From Planctomycetota bacterium (GTDB lineage Bacteria > Planctomycetota > UBA11346): a stretch of DNA of 64,000 bases. Of this stretch, positions 37,298-46,631 are shown one piece after another. The notes under the pieces are model-generated. The model saw nothing but the letters and a program-made list of their open reading frames with translations. It had not been told where the DNA came from and did not search any database. Location: the NCBI GenBank assembly GCA_016745075.1, contig JADGDD010000007.1:1-64000 (forward strand), written 5' to 3'. Position numbers and translations under genes: made by a program. Numbering within the stretch: position 1 is the first letter of the stretch; every line of letters starts with the position of its first letter.

Positions 37298-38064
37298 CGG
37301 ATGGGTACTCCAGCCTGTGCCATGTCAGCTTTAATGCTGCCGACAGTATAGTCACCGTAGTGGACCATGCTAGCGATTAAAGCAGCATCGGCTCCACCGG
37401 TGGTCACTGCGTCAATGAGGTGTTGTGGGGTGCCGCCGCCGCCAGAAGCAATAACAGGAATGCCAACGGCATCGCTTACCATGCGGGTAATAGTGAGTTC
37501 ATAACCCTGCTTTACGCCATCGGTATCAATAGCATTAAGGCATATTTCACCAGCGCCACGCGACTCGGCTTCAATAGCCCAAGCCAGCGCATCTTGGCCC
37601 GTTGGTGTACGGCCGCCATCAATAACAATTTCATAACCAGATGGAATGGCCTTGGTGGTTTCAACTTTTTGTGCGTCCATACCAACAACAATGCATTGTG
37701 CTCCAAAAGCTTCTGCACCTGCTGTAATAATTTCAGGATTGCGCACTGCCGGAGAATTAACGCTTACTTTTTCCGCACCCGCCAAGAGTACGGTTCGCAT
37801 GGTATCCACATCACGTATGCCGCCACCGACACTAAATGGAATAAAAATTTCAGCAGCAACACGTTCTACGACATCAATAAATAATGACCGTTGTTCTGCT
37901 GAGGCTGTGATGTCATAAAACACGAGTTCATCAACGCCTTGTTCATAGTAGCGGCGGGCATATTCTACAGGGTCACCAAGATCAACATTACCTTGAAATT
38001 TTACCCCTTTGGTGACTTGTCCTGCTCGTACATCAAGACAAACAATAACGCGTTTAGTCAACAT
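37294..38064 (-). CDS. hisF: imidazole glycerol phosphate synthase, cyclase subunit
   Basis: A 256-residue TIM-barrel that, with HisH, converts PRFAR and ammonia to imidazole glycerol phosphate and AICAR. The catalytic aspartates are D11 (VCLDVRAG) and the one in VVGMDAQK. The phosphate-binding motifs SVGGGIRD and ASGGGG are intact. It starts immediately after hisH. No other his gene is nearby. Confidence 0.96.
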   Translation of the reverse strand: MLTKRVIVCLDVRAGQVTKGVKFQGNVDLGDPVEYARRYYEQGVDELVFYDITASAEQRSLFIDVVERVAAEIFIPFSVGGGIRDVDTMRTVLLAGAEKVSVNSPAVRNPEIITAGAEAFGAQCIVVGMDAQKVETTKAIPSGYEIVIDGGRTPTGQDALAWAIEAESRGAGEICLNAIDTDGVKQGYELTITRMVSDAVGIPVIASGGGGTPQHLIDAVTTGGADAALIASMVHYGDYTVGSIKADMAQAGVPIR

Positions 38065-38676
38065 TTAAGTCCCCTCTACGAAACGTTGCAGTAAACGCAA
38101 GCCAGCGGGACCGCTTTTTTCTGGATGAAATTGCATGGCGACTAAATTATCGCGGCGTACACCTGCGCAAAATTCAATGCCATGTTCACTACGAGCAACG
38201 GTCAGGCTTTCATCTGTTGGTGAACAGTAAAAGCTGTGAACAAAATAATACGGTGTCAGAACGGTTTCAGTCTGTAACGATTCACCCTCAGAAAAAGTGA
38301 CTGGATTCCAGCCCATATGAGGCACTTTTAATTGTTGGTCTGTTGGTTGAAAGCGTTTCACGGTGCCGGGCAAAATATTGAGACACTCAACGCCACCATC
38401 TTCGTCGCTATGAGAAAAGAGCAGTTGCATACCAACACAAATACCAAGCACGGGTGTGCCAGCATTAACCACGTCATGGAGTGCCTGATCTAAACCAGTG
38501 CTGCGGAGATTGGCCATACAACTCGCAGCAGCGCCAACACCAGGAAAAATAACACGATCAGCCGCGCGAACAACATTTGGATCAGGAGTGATACATGATT
38601 CAACGCCAAGCGAAGCCAAGGCCCGCTGGACGGAAGTGACATTGCCCGCCTGATAATCAATAATAACCACATTCAT
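38065..38676 (-). CDS. hisH: imidazole glycerol phosphate synthase, glutaminase subunit
   Basis: A 203-residue class I glutamine amidotransferase that delivers ammonia to HisF. The catalytic triad is C80 (GICVGMQLLF), H184 and E186 (MQFHPEKSG), and the oxyanion segment FPGVGA is present. It is directly followed by hisF with no gap. It is divergent from the small gene at 38731. Confidence 0.95.
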   Translation of the reverse strand: MNVVIIDYQAGNVTSVQRALASLGVESCITPDPNVVRAADRVIFPGVGAAASCMANLRSTGLDQALHDVVNAGTPVLGICVGMQLLFSHSDEDGGVECLNILPGTVKRFQPTDQQLKVPHMGWNPVTFSEGESLQTETVLTPYYFVHSFYCSPTDESLTVARSEHGIEFCAGVRRDNLVAMQFHPEKSGPAGLRLLQRFVEGT

Positions 38677-38730
38677 AAGACTACCTTAAATGTGTGTTGA
38701 AAATAGCCAAGCATTCTTGATGGTAGGCTT

Positions 38731-39057
38731 ATGACTATGATAGATCAGAAGTCATTGGCGGTACTGTTGGTCTGTGGACTGTTTGTGTGTTGGGCATCAT
38801 GGCATCATTCCCCATCAAATGTCCCTGTTTATACACAAGTACCAGCACAAGCTTGTGAACCGTGGATGGCAGATTGTTTGCAGGGCATTGGCCCTCGTCG
38901 GCGAGTACAGGTAGCGGCAGCTATTCGTCTCGGAGAGATCGACCAGTTACCTCAGCATGTACAAGAACGCATCTTTATGCTTTTTTGTGAGATTCCCCAG
39001 CAGCATAGCTCATCCGAAAGTCTTGAACAAAGGCTTGATAACGTTGTGCACAAATAG
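38731..39057 (+). CDS. small membrane-anchored protein with a helix-hairpin-helix-like motif
   Basis: A 108-residue ORF with an N-terminal hydrophobic signal or anchor (about residues 8-24) and a segment LQGIGPRRRVQVAAAIR that resembles the helix-hairpin-helix of ComEA-type DNA-binding proteins. Its last 83 bases overlap the convergent tgt gene, which lowers confidence. If real it would present a small DNA-binding domain outside the cytoplasm, as ComEA does, but the motif is short. Confidence 0.45.
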   Translation: MTMIDQKSLAVLLVCGLFVCWASWHHSPSNVPVYTQVPAQACEPWMADCLQGIGPRRRVQVAAAIRLGEIDQLPQHVQERIFMLFCEIPQQHSSSESLEQRLDNVVHK

Positions 39058-40123
39058 CCTCACGGCAACGTTGCATCAACTGTCTATAATAAGCTAAATT
39101 ATGGAGACTAATAATTTGTCCGCCAAGTGGCTCGCCGGCTTTTAATAAATGGCGAATATAACCACGGCTATGGCGGCTGGCCTCTGATGGCGTATTGGTA
39201 TCTATTGGATCAGCACAGGTGGTCCATTCCGCGCGTTTCAGATGAATTGGTCCATTATCGGTATAGGCAATGCCATGTCTGCCCATGCGGGTTGGTAGGA
39301 CGCAATCAAACTGGTCAATGCCACGGTAAATAGCTTCAACTAAATCCAGTGGGGTTCCAACGCCCATTAAATAATGTGGTTTTTCTGCTGGCAATAAGGG
39401 AGCTAGGCCATCAAGTACGTTATTGCGTTCGGCTGGTGTTTCGCCAACGGCTAGGCCGCCAATAGCAATGCCAGGTAAATTATGGGCAGCGGTGTGTTCG
39501 AGACTATATGCTCGGAGATCGTTATAGAGACCACCTTGAACAATGCCGTAGAGTGCTTGGGTTGCATCTCCGCGTGGCCAGCCAGACTCTGTATCTTTCC
39601 AGGCAGCAATAGAGCGTTCTAGCCAACGTAGTGTTCTCTCTATGCTTTTACTGATATAGGGACGTTCGGCGTTCGCATCTGGGCATTCATCAAAAGCCAT
39701 GATAATATCCGCGCCAAGAAAGCGTTGGATACGAATACTTTCTTCCGGTGTTAATAGAAATTTCCGTCCATCAATATGACTCGAAAATTGTACGCCCTCT
39801 TCTGTTATTTTTCGTTGCTTGGCAAGACTAAATACTTGGTAGCCGCCAGAGTCAGTTAGCATTGGCCCACGCCAACCACAAAAATCATGTAAGCCACCAA
39901 GTTCATGAACCACTTCACAGCTTGGACGTAAATACAGATGATAGGTATTGGCAAGGACAACACCTTGATTGAGGTTTTCTGCCTGTTGTACGGTAACACC
40001 CTTTAATCCAGCTTGGGTACCAACGGCCATAAAACAAGGGGTGGGCACACTTCCATGCGGAGTGGTAAGCGTGCCGGCGCGGGCAAATCCATCTTGTGAT
40101 TCAAGAGTAAAAAAATCAGTCAT
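38975..40123 (-). CDS. tgt: queuine/preQ1 tRNA-ribosyltransferase lacking zinc cysteines
   Basis: A 382-residue enzyme that exchanges guanine-34 of certain tRNAs for a queuosine precursor. The base-recognition aspartate D91 (LTDSGGYQVFSL) and the nucleophile D273 (FDCVLPTRMGRHG) are intact, as are GIVQGG and GGLAVGE. The C-terminal zinc site is not: in place of the CxCxxC cysteines the aligned residues are T311, S313 and S316, while the fourth ligand H341 (SLHNLAYY) remains. The length is normal. It starts six bases after the SpoIID gene ends and may be translated with it. Confidence 0.93.
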   Translation of the reverse strand: MTDFFTLESQDGFARAGTLTTPHGSVPTPCFMAVGTQAGLKGVTVQQAENLNQGVVLANTYHLYLRPSCEVVHELGGLHDFCGWRGPMLTDSGGYQVFSLAKQRKITEEGVQFSSHIDGRKFLLTPEESIRIQRFLGADIIMAFDECPDANAERPYISKSIERTLRWLERSIAAWKDTESGWPRGDATQALYGIVQGGLYNDLRAYSLEHTAAHNLPGIAIGGLAVGETPAERNNVLDGLAPLLPAEKPHYLMGVGTPLDLVEAIYRGIDQFDCVLPTRMGRHGIAYTDNGPIHLKRAEWTTCADPIDTNTPSEASRHSRGYIRHLLKAGEPLGGQIISLHNLAYYRQLMQRCREAICAQRYQAFVQDFRMSYAAGESHKKA

Positions 40124-40129
40124 GTGGTG

Positions 40130-41554
40130 TTATTCCCATAAGGCTTGTGCGCGTGAGCCGGGGTAGAAAAAATCTACAATATCGAGCCATTGTTTTTTGT
40201 GAAAACGAGCCATAGCATAAGCGCTGGTCTGGCTCATGCCGACACCATGACCAAAGCCACGTACTTCAAAAGTATAATAATCTTTCTCAAGACTTGGAGG
40301 TAATGGAGAGGCATCAGACCATTGGGTCGAGCGCATACTTGAACCAATCATCACTCGTAGATCTTTACCACTGCGGTAGAGCGTATCACCGGTGGTATCA
40401 ATGCGGAGGTTACCAGCATAATGACCATTTCTATCAAGAATGCTTATTTTGGTAATAGTGCCGACGCGTTTTGGTTGCGGTCGCTTCTTTTCGTCTGCAA
40501 TAAGTAATTGTCGTAATTTTTTCAAAGGAACAGTGCAGAGGCTCTCCCAACGAGAACGGGTTGCTGGCTGTAGCCAATTATTTGCTTCTGCCCCTTTATA
40601 ACAATAAGGATCTTCCTTGGCGATCATGACGCTTGAGAGAGCGTGTTGACCGTCGCAGGTAAATGATTTTGGAAATACAAAATCTACATCAGCAGTGTAG
40701 CCGCCAGAGCTTCCATGATAATATGGAGCAAAGGGAATATTCTTATAGGTAAGAATAAGGCCGCGTGTATCGTTTACGGCCCATTCTAATGCGGTTGTAC
40801 TTGGGCCAGACATACCGTGATAGGCCTGGTCTTGGACACCATCCTGCACATCAAAGGGTTGCATGCGGCGCTCATACTGTTTGCTAAATGCATAACTTCT
40901 GCTACAAATAGCTTGTGCTTTAAGGGCCTCAGTTGGCCAAGTGGGATTCATTTCTTTGCCAACAACTCCAGCAATGTAGGACTCAATTGGCAACATATTT
41001 ACCGCCCACAGTTTGCGAGCACTACGGCGGATAATATCGAGGCTGCCTCGATAACGGCGTTGCCCAAGGGTGAAAACAGCATTGGCGTTGTTCGCTTCAA
41101 AGAGACGAGGATTAGTGGCGAGTGGGTTTTGGTCCTCTGGTAATGATGTGGTTCGTAATGGTTGAATACGAATACGGGCAACCTGCCACTGTTCATGAGC
41201 ACCGTTACGTTTACCAATAGAAAAACCATCGGTCGGATGCGGACTTATTAAGAGTTCTTCTTGGGCTTTGAGTTGTAGACGATATTTTTCATTGCCGAGG
41301 TGTTCTGGAGCGAAAACGACTGCTGCCTGCTGGACGATAACCCGCATGTTTTCATGATCACGGCTTTTCTCTGAGCGGTTGCGCAGCAGTACACGTACAC
41401 CTGGATCTGTACCACCAGCGAGTACTGGGACATGATGATGGCTGCCGCTGCGTTCCTCTAAAATATCAGAGATGAGCGCCGTCATAAAAAAACAAACGAC
41501 ACTCACTAAGAGCAGAATTTTAAAGAGTGGGTAGAATGGTGTGAATGATGGCAT
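40130..41554 (-). CDS. SpoIID/LytB-domain protein
   Basis: A 474-residue protein with an N-terminal membrane anchor (about residues 10-27) and a C-terminal SpoIID domain (about 180-440), containing LKAQAICSRSYAF, YYHGSSGGYTADVDFVFP and GFGHGVGMSQTSAYAMA. In spore formers this domain degrades peptidoglycan without stem peptides; in PVC and other bacteria it is a probable wall-remodelling lytic transglycosylase. It overlaps ftsK by one base and precedes tgt by six. It would act outside the cytoplasm. Confidence 0.86.
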   Translation of the reverse strand: MPSFTPFYPLFKILLLVSVVCFFMTALISDILEERSGSHHHVPVLAGGTDPGVRVLLRNRSEKSRDHENMRVIVQQAAVVFAPEHLGNEKYRLQLKAQEELLISPHPTDGFSIGKRNGAHEQWQVARIRIQPLRTTSLPEDQNPLATNPRLFEANNANAVFTLGQRRYRGSLDIIRRSARKLWAVNMLPIESYIAGVVGKEMNPTWPTEALKAQAICSRSYAFSKQYERRMQPFDVQDGVQDQAYHGMSGPSTTALEWAVNDTRGLILTYKNIPFAPYYHGSSGGYTADVDFVFPKSFTCDGQHALSSVMIAKEDPYCYKGAEANNWLQPATRSRWESLCTVPLKKLRQLLIADEKKRPQPKRVGTITKISILDRNGHYAGNLRIDTTGDTLYRSGKDLRVMIGSSMRSTQWSDASPLPPSLEKDYYTFEVRGFGHGVGMSQTSAYAMARFHKKQWLDIVDFFYPGSRAQALWE

Positions 41555-44280
41555 TATGCAAATGGATCGGTATAGATCTCATCCTCTTCTTCCCAGCTAA
41601 CGTCATTTTCTTTCAATAAATCTATCCAGTCTTGCCATGATTTTAAGAATTCGCGCGGGCGAGTGCCTTTAGCTTCGCTGAGGAAACCAAGGTCTTCCAT
41701 CCATTCAACAAAACTGGTTGCTTTATTATAGCCGACACCAAGTCGTCTACGTAAAAAGTCTGCACCGGAACGGTTTGCGCGGAACATTTCATAAACGGCT
41801 TGATGGAACTGCCGTTCGCTCACCCAGCCACTGGCAGAGTCTGAGCCAGAGTTACCGCCGCCTTGCATCGCAGATGCGCCAATTGTGAAAATGGCATCAT
41901 CATAATCTGGGTCGCCTTGTTCCCGAGCGTGGTCAATGATAGCGTCAATTTCGTGATCTTTTACCCAAACACCTTGACCCCGAACTGGTGAAGATGTGCC
42001 TGGTGGCAAGTAGAGCATGTCACCTTTGCCCAGTAGGTTTTCTGCTCCCGCACAATCTAAGACTACGCGTGAATTATTACGGTCTGCTACACGGAAACTA
42101 ATACGAGATGGTAAGTTTGATTTAATAAGACCCGTTACCACATCAGCAGAAGGGCGCTGAGTGGTGAGAATGATATGAATACCGCAGGCGCGGCTTTTTG
42201 CGGTTAAACGAACAATACTTTTTTCAACTTCTTTATTAACCATCATCAAGTCGGCATATTCATCTACAACAATAACAATATACGGCATGTGTTCGTTGAC
42301 ACCGTATAAATCATCCATGGTTTTGCCTTTTTTCGCAAGGCGTTCACGCAGGGTCGTTTCTCCCAATTTATTAAATGAACTAATATCACGAACGCCGGCA
42401 AGGCGCAGGGCATGATAGCGTTCATCCATTGTTTTACAGGCCCATTCGAGTGCAGCGTGGGCTTTGGTCATATCGGTAATCGGTGGAGCGAGCAAATGCG
42501 GAATATCTTCATAAGGTGCAAGCTCTACCATTTTTGGGTCAACCAAAATAAATTTTACATCTTTAGGGTCACGAAATAATAAGACCGAACAAATAATAGC
42601 ATTTAAACAAACTGATTTACCCATACCAGTTGCACCAGCAACTAATAAGTGTGGCATTTTAGCGAGGTCGCCAACAAGAGCATCGCCCAGTACGTCTCGG
42701 CCAATAATAAGTGGGAGCGCGTATTTATCGGGTGACATTTCTTCTACCAGATCACGCATAACGACAGCTTCTTTAAGCTGGTTGGGAACTTCAATGCCAA
42801 TGGTCGTTTTATTTGGAAGTGGTGCTACAATACGAATACCTTCGGTACCAAGATTGAGAGACATTTCTTTTTCAAGACTCTCTACTTTATTTAAACGCAT
42901 ACCCGCGTCTTGTAATTCTAATTCATACTGAGTGATATACGGGCCTCGGTTAGCCTGAACTACTTTCACGTTTACTTTAAAATTCTCAAATATTTGTTCA
43001 ATTAATACAGAGGTGCGTGCTGTTTCTGCCGCACTTTCTGCTAAACGTTTATCTGGCGCAGCATCAAGTAAACCAGCAGCAGGGAGGTCGTAATCTCCAT
43101 TTTTCTTAGCTGTTTTTTTCGGGGCGGCTTTTTCTTTTTTCTTGGGAGGTGCTGGTTCTTCGATAGTTGGTTCTATTGATTTTTCTACCAGTGGGGGTGT
43201 TTCTGGGAGCTCAGTGTTGGTATCTTCTGTTAGTGTCTGTGGTTCATGTTGCTCTTCTACTGGGCTGATATCATGTTCTGATTCGCGGCTGTTAATAATA
43301 TCGCTATTGCTGAGCCCACTCCCGCTACTGTCTTTTTCTTCGTCTGCATGAAGTTCTTCTTCGCCAGCTTCGGCTTCATCTGCAAATTGTTGGCGACGGT
43401 GTTTAATACGTTCAATTAAGGCGCTGGCATCACCATCAGAAGTGGTAGCGCGATTACGCATTTTCCGTTGAACTTCATCTGTTTCAAGTTTGCTGACGCG
43501 GCTTGTTTCAGGGATTTTCTTCGATGCTGTTTCTTCTGCCTGTGCTTCTGGTTGGTTAATGACAGGCTTGAAATTCGATGGTGTATGTTCGTGTTGTGTT
43601 TCTGGGGGTGGTTGATGAGTGCTGTCACGCTGTGAACGGGGTGGCAAACGGTTTGCTTCAACTCGTTTGTGAGCGCGGGTATTTGTGTATTGTTTAACGG
43701 CCTTATTTATGCGTTGGTAGTAGTGAGCGATGCCGATGTCCATTAATACGAAAGACAGCATCCATAGGCCTACAAGCACAAGAGCACTTCCAGGAATTCC
43801 TAGGAAACCAATAAGCACTCCGCCGTTGTGTTCTTCACTTGCAGGGCCAGTTAATAAGGAACCAATCAAACCACCAAGCCCTTGGAGTTCTATGTGTTGC
43901 CAATGAGCCTGTAGGTGAAGGCTCCAATCCATGGCCGGTATAAGGTGAGTCAGCGCTGGTGTAGTCAGGCAGACGAGTAAGACTCCACTGAGGCGACGAT
44001 AGGCATGAGAAAAACGATTACGGCTTAATGCAATGCCAGCACCGACAAAGGAGAGCAGTAGAGCCGCAACGCCAATACCAGATGTAGAAATAAGACCGTG
44101 TGCGAGCCATGCACCTGCGTTGCCACAGAGATTATGTGTGCGCGGGCTAGAAGCCTGCACTTGGCTCGGCGCGTACGAAAATACCGCCATACAAGTAAAA
44201 CCTGCAAATAGCAGTAATGCCACACCAAGAACCCGTTTCCAAGAAACCCCACTTCGTACATCAGTCATATCTGGCAGCAT
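41554..44280 (-). CDS. ftsK: DNA translocase FtsK/SpoIIIE family
   Basis: A 908-residue motor that pumps DNA at the division septum. It has about four N-terminal membrane helices (within residues 10-175), an acidic low-complexity linker (about 200-420), the alpha-beta motor with Walker A GATGMGKS, Walker B IVIVVDEYADL and TTQRPS, and a C-terminal winged-helix gamma domain (RRLGVGYNKATSFVEWME). ATG at 44280 is chosen to begin close to the first helix; the frame is open to 44346. It leads a minus-strand unit ftsK-spoIID-tgt. Confidence 0.93.
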   Translation of the reverse strand: MLPDMTDVRSGVSWKRVLGVALLLFAGFTCMAVFSYAPSQVQASSPRTHNLCGNAGAWLAHGLISTSGIGVAALLLSFVGAGIALSRNRFSHAYRRLSGVLLVCLTTPALTHLIPAMDWSLHLQAHWQHIELQGLGGLIGSLLTGPASEEHNGGVLIGFLGIPGSALVLVGLWMLSFVLMDIGIAHYYQRINKAVKQYTNTRAHKRVEANRLPPRSQRDSTHQPPPETQHEHTPSNFKPVINQPEAQAEETASKKIPETSRVSKLETDEVQRKMRNRATTSDGDASALIERIKHRRQQFADEAEAGEEELHADEEKDSSGSGLSNSDIINSRESEHDISPVEEQHEPQTLTEDTNTELPETPPLVEKSIEPTIEEPAPPKKKEKAAPKKTAKKNGDYDLPAAGLLDAAPDKRLAESAAETARTSVLIEQIFENFKVNVKVVQANRGPYITQYELELQDAGMRLNKVESLEKEMSLNLGTEGIRIVAPLPNKTTIGIEVPNQLKEAVVMRDLVEEMSPDKYALPLIIGRDVLGDALVGDLAKMPHLLVAGATGMGKSVCLNAIICSVLLFRDPKDVKFILVDPKMVELAPYEDIPHLLAPPITDMTKAHAALEWACKTMDERYHALRLAGVRDISSFNKLGETTLRERLAKKGKTMDDLYGVNEHMPYIVIVVDEYADLMMVNKEVEKSIVRLTAKSRACGIHIILTTQRPSADVVTGLIKSNLPSRISFRVADRNNSRVVLDCAGAENLLGKGDMLYLPPGTSSPVRGQGVWVKDHEIDAIIDHAREQGDPDYDDAIFTIGASAMQGGGNSGSDSASGWVSERQFHQAVYEMFRANRSGADFLRRRLGVGYNKATSFVEWMEDLGFLSEAKGTRPREFLKSWQDWIDLLKENDVSWEEEDEIYTDPFA

Positions 44281-44409
44281 GGTAGGGGGCTCATAAAATA
44301 GGCTAATAGAAATATATAGACAGTCTTTAGTTTGGGTATGGGGCATGACCGTGCTGTTTGTAGCAGATAAGAGTCTTGCACGTCTTTCGGCTTGAGTGAT
44401 GCTGAGTAT

Positions 44410-44820
44410 ATGAACTTAGCGGAAATAGCACGAACGCATGGCCAGTACACGGTGGAAGCCTACGCCTTTGTTGGTGAAGGCTTGGGTTATGCTGCTCGTC
44501 ATCGAGATACAGAGGCGGGGACAGCCGATGAAGATGAAGCATCTCGCCATCTCGATGCGAGTGAATTGGTTGAAGGTGTGCTACGCTTAGCTTCCGAACA
44601 ATTTGGGTTGTTAGGCACGCAAGTATTGCGGTCATGGGGTGTACGTCGAAGCGAAGACATTGGCCATATTACCTTTCATTTGATAGAGCAGGGGATCTTT
44701 GGTAAGCAGTCTAATGATAGCCAGTCTGATTTTGATGATGGCCCTGCTTTTGCAGAGCATATACAGTTGTGTGTCCAAGCACGCCTGATGCATGGAACAA
44801 GAGAATCCAAGGCCTCATGA
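44410..44820 (+). CDS. Minf_1886-family protein
   Basis: A 136-residue protein of the Minf_1886 family, found widely in PVC bacteria and of unknown role. Conserved blocks are YTVEAYAFVGEGLGY, LVEGVLRLASEQFG, VLRSWGVRRSEDIGHI and LIEQGIFGK. There is no membrane segment. A TTG at 44392 could start it six codons earlier; neither start has a clear ribosome binding site. Its stop overlaps the start of the AI-2E gene in an ATGA junction. Confidence 0.85.
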   Translation: MNLAEIARTHGQYTVEAYAFVGEGLGYAARHRDTEAGTADEDEASRHLDASELVEGVLRLASEQFGLLGTQVLRSWGVRRSEDIGHITFHLIEQGIFGKQSNDSQSDFDDGPAFAEHIQLCVQARLMHGTRESKAS

Positions 44821-46631
44821 AAAGCAGCGGTGTTATTAAAGATTTGTGGGAAAACCCGTGGGGTCGTGCCCTACTTATTGGGATGACAGTTGCCGTTGTC
44901 TCGTGGGCACTTCGTGAGACTGCGGTTATTACATGGCCAGTTATAGAGGCGTTACGGGCAGTTCTTATCCCTCTGGCAATTGGTTTTACTATTGCTTATG
45001 TGATAGCTCCGGTAGTAGATACCTTACATGGTTGGGGTTTACGGAGAACGGTTGCAACTTCGTTATTTTATGTGGTATTAGGTGTATTTTCGATTGTATT
45101 AGTGAGCTTAGTCTTGCCAGCTCTTGTTCGTCAAGGTAGTGAACTGGTTACACGCTTAGTAGATGATTTTTATTATCATGATCGGAATGGCAATGGGTCT
45201 TATGATGAAGATGAGCCCGTCGTTATTTATGGTGAGCATCATCAGCATACTATTTTCTTTCGTGATGATAACGGTAATGGTGTGTACGATGCTGGAGAAA
45301 CGAAGTTGCAGGGCGTTGTCCTCAACGAATCGTCGGATGAACATGGTGTCGGTGTTCGCTCAGAATTAAGCCTTCTGCAACGAGCCCTTAACTGGAGTGA
45401 CGACGCTCGTAATGTGCCGAACGTCGCCTCACCGCTTACTGACCAGTTGCGAAGAGAATGGCGCGGGCAGGCTTGGGATGCGCAAACGGTTGCATTTGTT
45501 GCTTACTATTTGGATAATTGCCAAGCATTAGAAGCAGATGTTGCTCAAGGTGAATCGCTTGCAGAAACGGTGCAGCAGAAACACGATGACCTCTTAAAAG
45601 CGTGGGTAACAGTGCGCAAAGGCAGTGGGCCAGAGACACAGGCTGTGCAGGATCTACGCATTGCTTTGGCCGTGCCGATAAGTGATGAACAACGAGAACA
45701 GATACAAAAACGGTGGAAGACAGCGGTGGAGGAATCTACAGATGAAGCCGCTACGACACGCATCGCAGAGGCAAAATTGGCCTTGATGCAGGAGCGTGTG
45801 ACCAAACCATCAACTATTGCTCAACATGTGATGACGAATATTCAAGGTGCAGTCGGTGAAGAGGTGAATGGTTTACCGGATCTTGCGAGTCGCGGTGTGA
45901 AGGCCGCTTTAAATAATATATCTGCACTTATCTCGTTTGGCTTGGATCTTATTTTAATTCCTGTGTATGCTTTTTTCTTGACCATTGGTATGCCAACCCT
46001 TCGTTATACCATTCGGCGTTATATACCGGAAGAAGGGAAAGAACGGACTATCCGTATTGCCCATGATGTGGAAAAAGTGGTAGCCGCTTTTTTCCGTGGC
46101 CGTCTTATTGTTTGCTTGATTTGTGCAATTTTAACGTCTATTGGTTTTGCTGTACTTGGTGTTCCCTACGGGGTATTGTTTGGTATTTTAATCGGTCTTT
46201 CAACGGCAATTCCATTAACGGGTTTATTGTTTCTTGTTCCAGCTGTTTTGTTAGTGATGGCAGACGGTGGGGAAGGCCTCGCATTACGAATTGGCTTAAT
46301 TATTGGTTTTTACGGTATTATTCAGGCTTTAGAGGCAACGGTATTCACTCCATTTATCATGGGTCGAGAAGTAGAGCTGCATCCAGTGGTGCTATTAATA
46401 GCCCTGCTCTTGTGCGGAAACCTTTTAGGGGTACTTGGTTTGTTACTTGCTGTTCCTATTGCTGCTACTATCCGTATTCTGCTGCGTGAATTTGTTTTGC
46501 CGCGAGTGCGATCTGTTGCAGGCGTACCCAATACTGGTATTTTTAGGGCGCTTGCTCCGCTTGGTGTTCCAGAAAACATGCAAGAAACAGAAGCAGGCGA
46601 TCAGAATAACACAGAAGAAGATGTACCGTAA
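44817..46631 (+). CDS. AI-2E family (PerM-type) transporter with a long calcium-loop insertion
   Basis: A 604-residue membrane protein. The first helices (about 20-105) and the last five (about 365-575) match the AI-2E/PerM family, with PYGVLFGILIGLSTAIPLTG and FIMGREVELHPV as landmarks. The family is normally about 350 residues. The extra 250 residues after the third helix form a polar loop with two EF-hand or dockerin-like calcium motifs, DRNGNGSYDEDE (about 122-133) and DDNGNGVYDAGE (about 150-161), then a helical stretch. Start by ATGA overlap with Minf_1886; the stop overlaps thiE. The substrate is unknown. Confidence 0.85.
   Translation: MKSSGVIKDLWENPWGRALLIGMTVAVVSWALRETAVITWPVIEALRAVLIPLAIGFTIAYVIAPVVDTLHGWGLRRTVATSLFYVVLGVFSIVLVSLVLPALVRQGSELVTRLVDDFYYHDRNGNGSYDEDEPVVIYGEHHQHTIFFRDDNGNGVYDAGETKLQGVVLNESSDEHGVGVRSELSLLQRALNWSDDARNVPNVASPLTDQLRREWRGQAWDAQTVAFVAYYLDNCQALEADVAQGESLAETVQQKHDDLLKAWVTVRKGSGPETQAVQDLRIALAVPISDEQREQIQKRWKTAVEESTDEAATTRIAEAKLALMQERVTKPSTIAQHVMTNIQGAVGEEVNGLPDLASRGVKAALNNISALISFGLDLILIPVYAFFLTIGMPTLRYTIRRYIPEEGKERTIRIAHDVEKVVAAFFRGRLIVCLICAILTSIGFAVLGVPYGVLFGILIGLSTAIPLTGLLFLVPAVLLVMADGGEGLALRIGLIIGFYGIIQALEATVFTPFIMGREVELHPVVLLIALLLCGNLLGVLGLLLAVPIAATIRILLREFVLPRVRSVAGVPNTGIFRALAPLGVPENMQETEAGDQNNTEEDVP

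Noticed and set aside
46560..46631. TPP riboswitch before the thiamine gene
   Set aside because: The upstream sequence is the coding end of the AI-2E gene and shows no thi-box pattern; the genes overlap by one base.
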